In this document: positions 1 through 8,437 of the stretch, piece by piece | Position numbering within the stretch: the first letter of the stretch is position 1 | Layout of the letters: each line of letters opens with the position of its first letter | NCBI GenBank assembly: GCA_964187655.1 | Contig: CAXLMP010000051.1 | Coordinates: forward strand, 24,683-88,682 | Length of the DNA: 64,000 nucleotides | Origin: Lentimonas sp002292345 | GTDB lineage: Bacteria; Verrucomicrobiota; Verrucomicrobiia; Opitutales; Coraliomargaritaceae | Direction: 5' to 3' | Position numbers and translations under genes: made by a program | The notes under the pieces: model-generated | Databases searched by the model: none | Told to the model about the DNA's origin: nothing | Seen by the model: only the letters and a program-made list of their open reading frames with translations

Positions 1-263
1 CTATCAATATAGAGTAAAGTGGCCTGCGCGTGAATACGTGTTGGCAAATGCCGAAAAAAGACTGGCGGTAGCGTCCCGCCCATCGACAGCCGATCGCCTG
101 GGTCCGTGATCTGCTGATGCGGCTTTTTAATGACCACACCATCCAACTGAATGCGCCCCTTGGCGAACCAATCCTTGAGGCGCTTACGCGGACTATCTGG
201 GTAGCGCTCACTAAGCCACTCCAATGCTGGTTTCACCTCTCCTTCATTTTCGCTATCTGACAT
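1..263 (-). CDS. RluA-family pseudouridine synthase, N-terminal part (cut by window edge)
   Basis: About 87 codons of the 5' end are present; the rest lies beyond position 1. The visible protein is an S4 RNA-binding domain: a helix-loop-helix with SPRKRLKDWF, then KGRIQLDG and a PGDRL turn, the usual N-terminal module of RluA/RluD-type 23S rRNA pseudouridine synthases. The catalytic domain with its RxD aspartate is not in the window, so the exact member and target site are unknown. I chose the ATG at 263 because the S4 domain starts soon after it. An in-frame ATG at 347 would add 28 residues that do not look like S4 sequence. Family assignment is fairly sure; substrate is not determinable. 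Confidence 0.75.
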   Translation of the reverse strand, partial: MSDSENEGEVKPALEWLSERYPDSPRKRLKDWFAKGRIQLDGVVIKKPHQQITDPGDRLSMGGTLPPVFFRHLPTRIHAQATLLYID

Positions 264-546
264 AGCCGCACTCTCGAGTGTCAAACCACGAAGATCAACC
301 CTCAAGCGAGCGCCTATCGGATCGAATTCACCGCCATGTTTAATCATAAGAAACTCGATATCTCAGTACTCGGGGCTCGGTCATCGCAACAGTCTGGTCG
401 GCAATATCCCAGCCAGCGCTGAAACACTGAGTGAACTGCTCGCCCAATTATATCTCATCGACGCGGCCTAAGCAGAAAAACACATCACATCCCGCTTGTC
501 AGAAGCGGCGCCTGTAGATTAACTGTATTTAGAACAGATACAGTAG
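264..546. other. Gap between divergent genes with an unexplained short reading frame
   Basis: This 283-bp gap separates the minus-strand pseudouridine synthase from the plus-strand peptidase. It should hold promoters for both, but I see no clear -35/-10 pair. On the plus strand a frame ending at the TAA at 469-471 reads like a protein C-terminus (NIPASAETLSELLAQLYLID), with no convincing start upstream. It may be the remnant of a lost gene or chance. The alternative start of the pseudouridine synthase (347) lies inside the gap. Confidence 0.3.
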
Positions 547-1947
547 ATGAAAATAATACTGAGTAACACCACCATTCTCATTCTCGCGCTCACCTGTGCG
601 CTGCACTCGCTAAACGGCCTTACGCTCTCGAATAAAGAAGGCACGACCATTGACGTTACGGTTCTGGAGATCGAAGACGCGCGTATTCAATTACGCCTTC
701 AGAACGGCAATACCACTTGGCTTGAGCGCGATCGATTGTCATCGGACAGCCAACTAGCGATCATCGAGCTCGCCGCACAGCAGAAGTCACGCTTTCAAAT
801 AATCAACGAGCTGCTAGGAATCTCCTTATTAAAGGACAATAATCTATGGGATGATGCGCCCGATGAAGTCGCGCAACGACTAGAATGGCCACTCGAATCT
901 CAGACCGAGACTCAATCCAGCTTCCGATACTATCCTCCTGCGGCATACCGTATACTTGAGGCGCGCCCATATTCCTCAGTCATCTATGGGGCAGATAATC
1001 AAGCTGCTTTAATTAGCATCGTCTTTGCCAACAAAGGCGACTTCAAGTTTAGCGAATATCCCACCAAGGACGAAATCAAAGCGATGCAAGCAGCCATCGA
1101 AAGCGACACAAACAAAATTATCGACCGCATCAGCGAAGCTCTGGGGAAACCTGAAAAACAACAATACGGCAGCGGTCGCGGCATCAAGCAACTCATACAA
1201 CGCTGGGACTGGAACGGCCACGCCCTCCTACTCGCCACACAAGAAAACGAATACGTCAGCCTCAGAATAACTAGCAGCGCTTCTGCCGACAATAAAGGTC
1301 GTGGTCAGAAATTTTCCGATGCCGCACTAAGAAACCTCACGACAAAAAACATTATAACACGCTCCAACGGCGATGTCATTATCGATAATATCCCGATGGT
1401 GAACCAAGGCCCGAAGGGCTATTGCGTGCCCGCGACCTTCGAACGCTATCTGCGCTATATGCAAATCCCAGCCGATATGTATATCCTAGCCATGGCAGGT
1501 CAGACCAAAATAGGCGGCGGCACCTCACTCAGGGCGATCATTGCCTCAATCGACGGATACATCGCCTCACAGAGCCGCACAATGAAACAACTCAACGAAC
1601 CGATCAAAATCCGTACTATTCAAAAATATATAGATAAAGGGCTGCCAATGATTTGGACGATGTTTTCCTCAAACACATATAACCAATATGCCAATCAACG
1701 CACTCGAGATAGGAAATTAGTCGCCGACTGGGAAGCTTGGAGCAAAGCCTCCCAAATAAGCGCCCGTGCGACTGAACTCGTAAAAGATATCACGTCCGCA
1801 CACGCCTGCATGATCATCGGCTATAACAAAGCGACCGGCGAAATTGCTGTCAGCGATTCGTGGGGGCCTGCGTATAACGAACGCTGGATCTCGGTCGAAC
1901 AAGCGGAACAAGTGTCTCAAGGCTCCATCTACCTCGTCAGTTTTTAA
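547..1947 (+). CDS. Secreted C39-like cysteine peptidase with SHD1-like N-terminus
   Basis: 466 residues. A hydrophobic N-terminal segment (residues about 4-24) looks like a Sec signal. Residues about 25-70 resemble the SHD1-type module often found in secreted PVC proteins (TLSNKEG...IDVTVLEI...LQNGNTTWLERDRLS). The C-terminal third is a papain-like peptidase-C39-type domain: Cys293 in GYCVPAT, His419 in SAHACMIIGY and Asp437 in SDSWG form a plausible catalytic set, preceded by the typical VNQGPKGYCVPA lead-in. No ABC-transporter domains are present, so this is not a bacteriocin exporter; a role as an envelope or extracellular peptidase is inference. It stands alone: the next gene starts 50 bp downstream and is metabolic. 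Substrate unknown. Confidence 0.7.
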   Translation: MKIILSNTTILILALTCALHSLNGLTLSNKEGTTIDVTVLEIEDARIQLRLQNGNTTWLERDRLSSDSQLAIIELAAQQKSRFQIINELLGISLLKDNNLWDDAPDEVAQRLEWPLESQTETQSSFRYYPPAAYRILEARPYSSVIYGADNQAALISIVFANKGDFKFSEYPTKDEIKAMQAAIESDTNKIIDRISEALGKPEKQQYGSGRGIKQLIQRWDWNGHALLLATQENEYVSLRITSSASADNKGRGQKFSDAALRNLTTKNIITRSNGDVIIDNIPMVNQGPKGYCVPATFERYLRYMQIPADMYILAMAGQTKIGGGTSLRAIIASIDGYIASQSRTMKQLNEPIKIRTIQKYIDKGLPMIWTMFSSNTYNQYANQRTRDRKLVADWEAWSKASQISARATELVKDITSAHACMIIGYNKATGEIAVSDSWGPAYNERWISVEQAEQVSQGSIYLVSF

Positions 1948-1997
1948 CTAATTGAGTTTGCAGCAATACAACCCGCAGTTGATCGTCCTTACACAAT

Positions 1998-3155
1998 ATG
2001 ACAGATACACCCTACAATTTTGACACCTGCCCTGATCGCACTGGCTACGGCTCCCTCAAATGGGACAAATACAAGGGCCGCGACATCCTGCCACTCTGGG
2101 TGGCCGATATGGATTTCGCCACCGCGCCCGAGATTGTCGCAGCTCTTCAGCAGCGGCTCGACCACGGCATCTACGGCTACACCATTCCTTACGAAGCTCC
2201 GATTCAAGCCGTCCTCGACTACTTGGATCGCCAACACGGCTACAATGCCAAGGCCCATTGGCTCAACTTTCTGCCCGGCCTCGTGCCAGCAATCAATCTC
2301 TGCTGCCACGCCTATGTCGCAGACAATGAGTCCGTGATGACTGCGACCCCCGTCTACCCGCCGTTCCTTGGCGCACCCGATTACGCAAATCGAGAACTCA
2401 TCAAAACTCCGCTTTGCCTCGACGCAGACGACAACTGGACACTCGATTTCGATGCAATGGAAGCCGCGGTAAAGCCAAACACCAAGCTCTTTATTCTGTG
2501 CAGTCCGCACAATCCAGTCGGTCGCGTTTACAGCAAAGAAGAACTCACCCGCCTCGGCGACTTTTGCGAGAAACACGACCTGATTCTTATTTCCGACGAG
2601 ATTCATTGCGATCTCATCTTTGATGATAATGCACAGCACATCGTCACTGCGAAAATCAGCGAAAACCTAGCCGCGCGCACCGTCACACTAATGGCTCCAA
2701 GCAAGACCTATAACCTGCCTGGCCTCGCGTGCGCATTCTCGATTATCGAGAGCTCCAAGCTACGCCTCCAATTCCAGAAAACAATTCGTGGCATTATCAC
2801 CGAGGTCAACTGCTTCGGCTATGCGGGCTGTGAAGCCGCCTACAACCTCGGTGAGCCATGGCGTCAGGCACTACTATCGTATTTACGCAGCAACTACGAA
2901 CTCACCTCCAAGTTCATCAAAGAGCAAATTCCAGGCATCACCTTCCGCCCGATGGAATCGACTTACCTCGCGTGGTTCGACGTCACACGACTGGAGCTAG
3001 AAGAGCCGGTAACATTCTTCGAAGACCATGGCGTTGGCCTATCCGACGGCACTCCGTTTGACGGCATCCAGCATCTACGTCTCAACTTCGGTTGCCCACG
3101 TAGCCGACTCCGCGAAGGCCTCGAAAAAATGGCTGCGGCCCTGAATAACAGATAA
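1998..3155 (+). CDS. patB: PatB/MalY-type PLP-dependent C-S lyase (cystathionine beta-lyase)
   Basis: 385 residues, normal for the PatB/MalY branch of fold-type I aminotransferases. The N-terminus carries the branch signature FDTCPDRTGYGSLKWD followed by LPLWVADMDF, and YGYT further on. The PLP-binding lysine is Lys236 in APSKTYNLPGL; CSPHNPVGRVY and LISDEIHCDL supply cofactor contacts. The family cleaves cystathionine or cysteine to pyruvate, ammonia and a thiol; some members act as aminotransferases or regulators, which sequence alone cannot separate. Cytoplasmic. The next gene starts 24 bp downstream in the same direction, so the two may be co-transcribed. Confidence 0.85.
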   Translation: MTDTPYNFDTCPDRTGYGSLKWDKYKGRDILPLWVADMDFATAPEIVAALQQRLDHGIYGYTIPYEAPIQAVLDYLDRQHGYNAKAHWLNFLPGLVPAINLCCHAYVADNESVMTATPVYPPFLGAPDYANRELIKTPLCLDADDNWTLDFDAMEAAVKPNTKLFILCSPHNPVGRVYSKEELTRLGDFCEKHDLILISDEIHCDLIFDDNAQHIVTAKISENLAARTVTLMAPSKTYNLPGLACAFSIIESSKLRLQFQKTIRGIITEVNCFGYAGCEAAYNLGEPWRQALLSYLRSNYELTSKFIKEQIPGITFRPMESTYLAWFDVTRLELEEPVTFFEDHGVGLSDGTPFDGIQHLRLNFGCPRSRLREGLEKMAAALNNR

Positions 3156-3179
3156 CTCTCTCAGGTCTCACTACGAAGA

Positions 3180-3554
3180 ATGGAATCAGTCCGCTTAGAC
3201 AAATGGCTCTGGGGCACACGCGTGTATAAAACACGCAGCGATGCCGCCGAAGCCTGTCGCGGTTCCACAGTTCGGCACAACGGCATTATTGCTAAGCCCT
3301 CGGCAAAAATTCGGCCTGGCGACACCATTATTGCGCGCACCAAAGCACTCACCCGCACCCTACACGTCATCGGACTCACCGAGAAACGTGTCGGCGCGGC
3401 ACTACTGCCTGACTACTTCGAAGATCAAACACCCGAATCCGAGTTTGAGGCAGCACGCGAAAAACGCGAGAACGCCAAAGTCTTCAGTCACAAAGGCGCA
3501 GGTCGTCCTACTAAGAAAGACCGCCGCGACATCGAGCGCTTGCTCAGCGAATAA
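3180..3554 (+). CDS. hslR: Hsp15-like S4-domain RNA-binding protein
   Basis: 124 residues. An S4 domain opens the protein (VRLDKWLWGTRVYKTRSDA, then GSTVRHNGIIAKPSAKIRPGD), followed by the basic C-terminal tail typical of Hsp15 (GRPTKKDRRDIERL). Hsp15 binds 50S subunits carrying stalled nascent chains with a peptidyl-tRNA and helps recycle them. Length and domain order match the family. It lies 24 bp after the PatB gene. No heat-shock promoter was recognised. Confidence 0.85.
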   Translation: MESVRLDKWLWGTRVYKTRSDAAEACRGSTVRHNGIIAKPSAKIRPGDTIIARTKALTRTLHVIGLTEKRVGAALLPDYFEDQTPESEFEAAREKRENAKVFSHKGAGRPTKKDRRDIERLLSE

Positions 3555-3603
3555 GCCGCGCCGCTCCTGTCGCTTGCGCAACGCAACCTTTGCTCCTAAG
3601 AAC

Positions 3604-3690
3604 TGATTAGGATTAGGAGTAAGATTACGATTAAGTATCCTCAGCCCTCTTCCCACCTCAAGTCTCAGCCCTCTTCCCTCCCTCCCATCC
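3604..3690. repeat. GATTA-rich plus CT-rich dispersed intergenic element, copy 1
   Basis: Two adjoining low-complexity blocks lie between hslR and the next gene. The first (3604-3636) is built from degenerate GATTA/GAGTAA steps (GATTAGGATTAGGAGTAAG). The second (3638-3690) is a pyrimidine-rich run of CAGCCCTC and CTCAAGTCTCA units ending at the downstream start codon; the exact 11-mer CTCAAGTCTCA is at 3657-3667. CTCCTAA at 3592-3598 could pair with TTAGGAG at 3613-3619. Related copies lie near 16.7, 30.0, 33.0, 45.7 and 58.1 kb. Function unknown. Confidence 0.65.
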
Positions 3691-4335
3691 GTGCCCTACG
3701 AAGAAATTCCATACACCGTCGAAGACACCAAACTGCCGCCCGAGATTGCCGCCTTCATTAACGAAGCCGACCGTCGCTGCGACCTATTCTACGACCAGAA
3801 GCTCAATAAGCGCTACCCTCGCTACGTGCCCAGTGAACCCGCGCAAGTTTACGCTGCGCTGCGCTACGTCACTGAGCAAGGCTTGCCGCTCGGTGAAACC
3901 TTTATCGAATGGGGCAGCGGCTTCGGCGTGGCCACTGGAATCGCCGCACAACTCGGCTACGAGGCATACGGCATCGAGATTGAAGAGACGCTGGTCGAAA
4001 AAGCTGAATCACTAATCGCCGACCAAGGTCTCGATGCAGATTTTCTACCCGTCAGTTACATCCCCGACGGCTTCATCAGCTACGACGCACTCAGCGGACA
4101 CGACATTGTGCGCGACGACAGCTTTGGCCATCGCGTCGATGGCAATTCGCGCTACGACGGCATGGATATTGACGTTGAAGAAGTGGATCTGTTCTTCGTC
4201 TACCCATGGCCAGGCGAGCAAGAAATGATGCTTAAACTCTTCGACGCCATTGCAGGCGAAGGCGCTATACTAGTCGCTTATTTCGGCGACCGCGACATTA
4301 GCCTCTACCGCAAGCTCGAAGACGAAGATGATTAG
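3691..4335 (+). CDS. SAM-dependent methyltransferase-like protein
   Basis: 214 residues starting at GTG; no closer ATG keeps the conserved N-terminus. A Rossmann methyltransferase motif I is clear at about residues 70-79 (FIEWGSGFGV), followed by an acidic strand-end motif (YGIEIEETLVEKA). The region DLFFVYPWPGEQE near residue 170 resembles the catalytic NPPY/DPPY position but lacks a recognisable specificity motif. The substrate cannot be told. The CT-rich dispersed element directly precedes the start, and the gene converges on rsgA with an 8-bp gap. Confidence 0.6.
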   Translation: MPYEEIPYTVEDTKLPPEIAAFINEADRRCDLFYDQKLNKRYPRYVPSEPAQVYAALRYVTEQGLPLGETFIEWGSGFGVATGIAAQLGYEAYGIEIEETLVEKAESLIADQGLDADFLPVSYIPDGFISYDALSGHDIVRDDSFGHRVDGNSRYDGMDIDVEEVDLFFVYPWPGEQEMMLKLFDAIAGEGAILVAYFGDRDISLYRKLEDEDD

Positions 4336-4343
4336 ATCCTGAA

Positions 4344-5447
4344 TTAACGTCGCCTCTCACGAGGTGGTTTGCGGCTATACTTCTCGCCCTTGGAGTTTAG
4401 CTCACGGCGGGTGCGACGACTCACTGTGAGTTCGCGTTTTTTCTTACGCTGGCTCAGCTTTTCTAATTCAAAATCGAGTTTCAGATAATTAATAAAGCGC
4501 TCACGACTCAAGGCGCCGGCTTCGATCGCCGCCTGAATCGCACAGCCCAAATCCGAGCGATGCTTACAATCGTGAAATTTACATTGAGTGGCGACCTCGT
4601 CGAAATCACGAAAACTTTCCTTCAACGTTTTTGCATCCGTCCACACCTGAACTTCGCGAATCCCAGGGTTGTCGATCAGCATACCCCCTGCCTTCAGCGG
4701 CAATAGTTCACGCGCCGTCGTCGTATGCGTCCCCTTGCCTGTTACGCCATTCACCTCTCCCGTCCAGAGCCAATCTTGGCCGATTAATTGATTGATCAGC
4801 GAAGACTTACCGACACCACTGGAACCAATCAACGCGATCGTTACCCCCGGTTCCAGATAGCTCCGAATCGCATCGACTCCCGAACTCTCGATTGCGGACG
4901 TCAGAATCACCTCAACATCTGTGTTGAGCGCAGCCAAGGCGTCTTGCGCCATCCGGTTGATCTCATCAGAATACAGATCACTCTTGTTCAGCAACACCAC
5001 CGCCCGCGCGCCACTGCGCTGCATCACCGTAAAATAGCGTTCCATGCGGCGTAGATTAAAATCCTGCCCAGCGTCGGTCACCACAAAGACAACATTCACA
5101 TTGGCAGCCATCACCTGCTCTTCGGTACCCTTGCCTGGAGCTTTGCGTGAAAGACAAGTCTGCCGCTCCATCCGCGCACGAATCAAGCCCTCGTATTCAT
5201 TGCCCTCGGCACCTATTTCCAGCGCGACCCAGTCGCCAACCGCAGGTAGTTCCGCATCCGTCTCCGCTTCATGATAGACCGCGCCACCGAGAGCCACTTC
5301 CATCTCTGTACCATCGTCGAGCACTGCACCATATGAGATCTTGTTATCGCGAATCAGACGCGCAGGCACCCAGCCTTTATCTCGGCAATCTGCAAATTCC
5401 GCTTCAAAGCGAGCGTTCCATCCTAGGTCGTTCAGTGTCATGTGCAC
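4344..5447 (-). CDS. rsgA: Ribosome small-subunit GTPase RsgA
   Basis: 367 residues. The circularly permuted GTPase order is visible: G4 NKSD (154-157), G1 GSSGVGKS (208-215), G3 DNPG (259-262), following an N-terminal OB-fold region. The C-terminal zinc site uses Cys289, Cys294, His296 and Cys302. The tail is very basic (ends PPRERRR), suiting rRNA contact. RsgA acts late in 30S maturation and releases RbfA. The protein begins MHM, so either of the ATGs at 5447 and 5441 could initiate. Assignment is secure. Confidence 0.95.
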   Translation of the reverse strand: MHMTLNDLGWNARFEAEFADCRDKGWVPARLIRDNKISYGAVLDDGTEMEVALGGAVYHEAETDAELPAVGDWVALEIGAEGNEYEGLIRARMERQTCLSRKAPGKGTEEQVMAANVNVVFVVTDAGQDFNLRRMERYFTVMQRSGARAVVLLNKSDLYSDEINRMAQDALAALNTDVEVILTSAIESSGVDAIRSYLEPGVTIALIGSSGVGKSSLINQLIGQDWLWTGEVNGVTGKGTHTTTARELLPLKAGGMLIDNPGIREVQVWTDAKTLKESFRDFDEVATQCKFHDCKHRSDLGCAIQAAIEAGALSRERFINYLKLDFELEKLSQRKKKRELTVSRRTRRELNSKGEKYSRKPPRERRR

Positions 5448-5519
5448 TGGAATCTACGGACAACAGTGGAAGAGTTAACTACAAAAATCGAATATTCGAA
5501 TTTAGAAACGCTCCACTCA

Positions 5520-6020
5520 CTAAAACCCGAACACACTTCGGACGATACTCCAGAAATTTGACGGAGGCGGTGGTGGCAGAGGCGAGCCGTTACCACTCTT
5601 CTCACTCTCACTCTCACTCTCACTAATCGATGGCTCGTAGCTCAGCTCTAAGCGATAATCCGTAATCGAAGGACGTTGTTGCACCGCTGCATCGACGGCC
5701 TGCGTCAACTGTTTCAGATAATCCTGTCCAGTCGATTCGAGTAGAATCGGCCCAAAATAATAGCTCAAACTTTCGTGCTCATAGATAACATACCAACCAC
5801 TATCTAACTCGGCTGGCCCAGCCTTGATCTGCCCTGGAAAGCGTTGGTCAAACCGAGCCTTCGACAAAAATCCTGTATACGAGATCGCAGACTCTTCGAT
5901 CACGCGAATCTCTAACACGCTTTGCGCAACGCCGCTAACAGAACCAATCAATAAGACCAATATTAGCCGCCCTAAAGCATTCAATTGATTCATAGCATAT
6001 CTGAGGTTTGAAAGTTTCAT
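5520..6020 (-). CDS. Unrecognised small secreted protein with SE repeats
   Basis: 166 residues with no family I recognise. A hydrophobic segment after residue 15 looks like a signal peptide ending near SGVAQS; the ATG at 5993 would give a more usual signal-peptide length than the one at 6020. The mature part has IRVIEESAISYTGFLSKARF, a WYVIYEHESLSYYFGPI stretch and then a low-complexity tail (SISESESESEKS, then a polyproline run). It is the last gene of a minus-strand run: the upstream gene ends 2 bp before this start, so they are probably co-translated. Function unknown; an envelope location is inferred from the signal peptide. Confidence 0.6.
   Translation of the reverse strand: MKLSNLRYAMNQLNALGRLILVLLIGSVSGVAQSVLEIRVIEESAISYTGFLSKARFDQRFPGQIKAGPAELDSGWYVIYEHESLSYYFGPILLESTGQDYLKQLTQAVDAAVQQRPSITDYRLELSYEPSISESESESEKSGNGSPLPPPPPSNFWSIVRSVFGF
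5603..5626 (-). repeat. Hexanucleotide microsatellite inside a gene
   Basis: Four perfect copies of CTCACT (plus strand) encode alternating Ser-Glu on the minus strand near the C-terminus of the small secreted protein. Because the unit is six bases, gain or loss of copies keeps the frame and changes only the length of the SE tract. Confidence 0.8.
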
Positions 6021-6022
6021 AC

Positions 6023-6727
6023 TTAGAGCCCTGAAGGTAAATTCGATCCATAGTCGCCACTCCCAGTTCCCGTTACAGGCGTCGAACCGCCCGCACCTGC
6101 CCCGGAGTTTGGCGTGCTTGTTTCAGGCGGCTCAGCGCCGCTGGTCGACCTCGGTGGCGACACACCCGCACTCTTCGACTGATTCACCTCTACGGTGCGA
6201 TTCGACTCTCCAGTGGCGCCAAAACCAAAATCTTCAAAACTGCGTTCAGTCGGTGCGCCGGCGCCACCTGAACCGCCAGTGCCACCGCTCTCTTCGGGTG
6301 GCACACCTGAGCTGCCTGCACTACCACCGCCTGTCGCACCTGACTTAGAACTGGCACGGTCAACCGATTCGCCTCCGCCAACTTGACCGACATCATCGAA
6401 GTCGCGGCTACCGCGAGGCGATTCGGACGAAGCACCCGATTTCGAACTCTCGCCCCCAACTGTGTCGCCAATACTCACACTAGCAATCTCGCTGAAATCA
6501 CGCGACTCCGACGAGGCTTCTCCTGCGCCTTCGCCAGCAATCTGCTCTATATCGCCACTTGCACCTTCGCTGCCACTCGCCTCTGAAGATTCAATTGGTG
6601 GCGGAGGCGTCATGCGTCCATCAAACAGATCAGGATCTACAGCGGCATAGGTCACACCGACGCAGATCATCAGACCGCCCACCCATGCGAAGCAACTCTG
6701 TGTAAATATTAGCAAGCGACGACTCAT
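6023..6727 (-). CDS. Ser/Gly-rich protein with three internal repeats
   Basis: 234 residues, no family recognised. A hydrophobic stretch at about residues 5-29 could be a signal peptide or anchor. The rest is Ser, Gly, Glu and Pro-rich. Three imperfect repeats stand out at residues 75-99, 107-131 and 161-188: each begins with an (S/E)R(D/S)F motif, carries GES in the middle and ends in SKSGA or SKSAG. The start codon overlaps the upstream TPR gene's stop by 4 bp (ATGA), and the next gene begins 2 bp after its end, so the three genes form one translationally coupled unit. A structural or linker role in the envelope is a guess. Confidence 0.6.
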   Translation of the reverse strand: MSRRLLIFTQSCFAWVGGLMICVGVTYAAVDPDLFDGRMTPPPPIESSEASGSEGASGDIEQIAGEGAGEASSESRDFSEIASVSIGDTVGGESSKSGASSESPRGSRDFDDVGQVGGGESVDRASSKSGATGGGSAGSSGVPPEESGGTGGSGGAGAPTERSFEDFGFGATGESNRTVEVNQSKSAGVSPPRSTSGAEPPETSTPNSGAGAGGSTPVTGTGSGDYGSNLPSGL

Positions 6728-8322
6728 TGTTTCTCGGTGCAGATCACCTTAATTTCTTTCGCGCTTCGAGTATCTACTTTAATCTCAATTTCAATCGAGC
6801 GATACCCTTTGCGAGTGCCCTTTAATTTATAAACATCGGGATAAAGCTTTAGATCCCTTTCCTTAAAACGCTCTGGCGCAAATACCCCGATCATGCTCAC
6901 ATAAGTCTTTTTATCGGATACCACATGCAGCCCGATTTGCTGACTTTGTAATGCCAACTCAGTGCGAATCCTTGATTCCTCCCGCATTTTGCTAGGCGGT
7001 ACGCTACTGGGGCGACTCGTCATCGCATCATTAAAGAACTTCGCCGCTAGCGGATAGCGCCCTCCTTTCAGATACTTCGCCGCCGAAGCAATATTTTGGG
7101 TGTAGCGAATATTTGCAAGGTAAAGGCTCGAAGCCTTCTCGAGTCCAGTGCGGGCTTCCTTCGACTCGGGAGCGAGTGCCACCGCTTCCCGATACAACTT
7201 ACGCGCCGCATCGAAACTACCAGCCTTCAGCGCATTAAAGCCGTCTGCTAGCAACACCTCTAAGCGCGCAGCTTTCGCCTTCACCTTGAGCTCTATGAGC
7301 CGCTCGTTTAACTCGGGACTGGGGCGAATCACAATCGCGGCTTCCAACGCTGCCACCGCGACGAGCAAATCGCCCTCGGCTTCTGCCTTATTCGCGAGCG
7401 CCAGAGCCGCCCTAAACTCACGCTCTCGAATCTGCGTATCGATGACTTTACGCTCATTGAGCAGAAATGGATTATTCGGATGCTTCACTAGCAATGCCTC
7501 CAGTTGAACCAGTGCCTCGTCAAGCTCACCCACATCCTGAAGCACCTTGAGCCCATGGACCTCAGCCGCAATTCCATCTAATGAACTAACTATCAGCAAC
7601 CCATCCGCCGCCGCGATATTGGCTGAATCAATTTCCAACACTTTTTCATACGCGGATCTAGCTGCGGCCAGGTCCAACTCCTCCAATGCGGCATTCGCCG
7701 TTTCCAACATTCCACCCACTTGCTGAATCGAACGACCTTCGAGATCACCTAGAATCGCACCCGTCATTTCAAAACCGTCGACGCTCTCTTTATAATTGTC
7801 CGCATTCAAATCACGCAGCCCCTGATTATAGGCCTCCACCGCTTCGCGATAAGTATTCTCAAAGGCGGGCTTCAAATATTCGAGGCGCTTGAGTTCCGCA
7901 TAAGTCGATTCGTTCAGTGCTCGGGCCTTTTCGGCCAATATCAAAGCGCCGAGCTGTGCATCCGCAGCGGCCACGACGCTACTATAATATTGCTCGGCTT
8001 TTTCGAGTTTCCCTGCCGCTAGCGCGTCACGCGCTTTTTCGACATCCTTACTTAGCTCCGCCATAAAATCGAGCGACACATCGCCCTTTCGCAGTGCGGC
8101 TGCCAGGTCTTCGCTCAGCAACTTATCGGCACGCTCCGCGAGTTGACGCAGATCATAGTTCACTGCTTCGCCATTGTTAATGCTAGCGGAAATTGAAATA
8201 TTCGCTCCATTCCCCGCAGTGGAGTCGCCTCCTTTGGAAACCATCAGCACGATGACTGGCAGGACCATCAGAACAATTAATACGATAGCGACTAGGGCGA
8301 CTGGCTTCTTGTTATGAGTCAT
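6724..8322 (-). CDS. Membrane-anchored TPR protein
   Basis: 532 residues. One strong transmembrane helix sits at about residues 8-29 (VALVAIVLIVLMVLPVIVLM), followed by a long helical region with repeated TPR-like units (ARSAYEKVLEIDSANIAAADG; AALEAAIVIRPSPELNERL; ARKLYREAVALAPESKEAR; AAKFFNDAMTSRPSS). The last 70 residues form a separate, more beta-like region (GLHVVSDKKTYVSMIGVFAP...IEIEIKVDTRSAKEIKVICTEK). The predicted topology puts the TPRs in the periplasm or on the outer face. It is the first gene of a three-gene unit. A scaffold role is inferred from TPR architecture only; the specific function is unknown. Confidence 0.7.
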   Translation of the reverse strand: MTHNKKPVALVAIVLIVLMVLPVIVLMVSKGGDSTAGNGANISISASINNGEAVNYDLRQLAERADKLLSEDLAAALRKGDVSLDFMAELSKDVEKARDALAAGKLEKAEQYYSSVVAAADAQLGALILAEKARALNESTYAELKRLEYLKPAFENTYREAVEAYNQGLRDLNADNYKESVDGFEMTGAILGDLEGRSIQQVGGMLETANAALEELDLAAARSAYEKVLEIDSANIAAADGLLIVSSLDGIAAEVHGLKVLQDVGELDEALVQLEALLVKHPNNPFLLNERKVIDTQIREREFRAALALANKAEAEGDLLVAVAALEAAIVIRPSPELNERLIELKVKAKAARLEVLLADGFNALKAGSFDAARKLYREAVALAPESKEARTGLEKASSLYLANIRYTQNIASAAKYLKGGRYPLAAKFFNDAMTSRPSSVPPSKMREESRIRTELALQSQQIGLHVVSDKKTYVSMIGVFAPERFKERDLKLYPDVYKLKGTRKGYRSIEIEIKVDTRSAKEIKVICTEKQ

Positions 8323-8437
8323 AAAAAGTGATCAGGGTGTAGAACTAACATTCATCGCAACAGGCGAAGTGCAGAATTGCGACGCGAAAAATCGGACTGA
8401 CACACGAGCATCCTCAAAAAAACAATTCCGAAAAAGC

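Noticed and set aside
3604..3690. CRISPR-like array from the repeated CTCAAGTCTCA units
   Set aside because: Units are degenerate, unevenly spaced and scattered over 42 kb with no spacers or cas genes.
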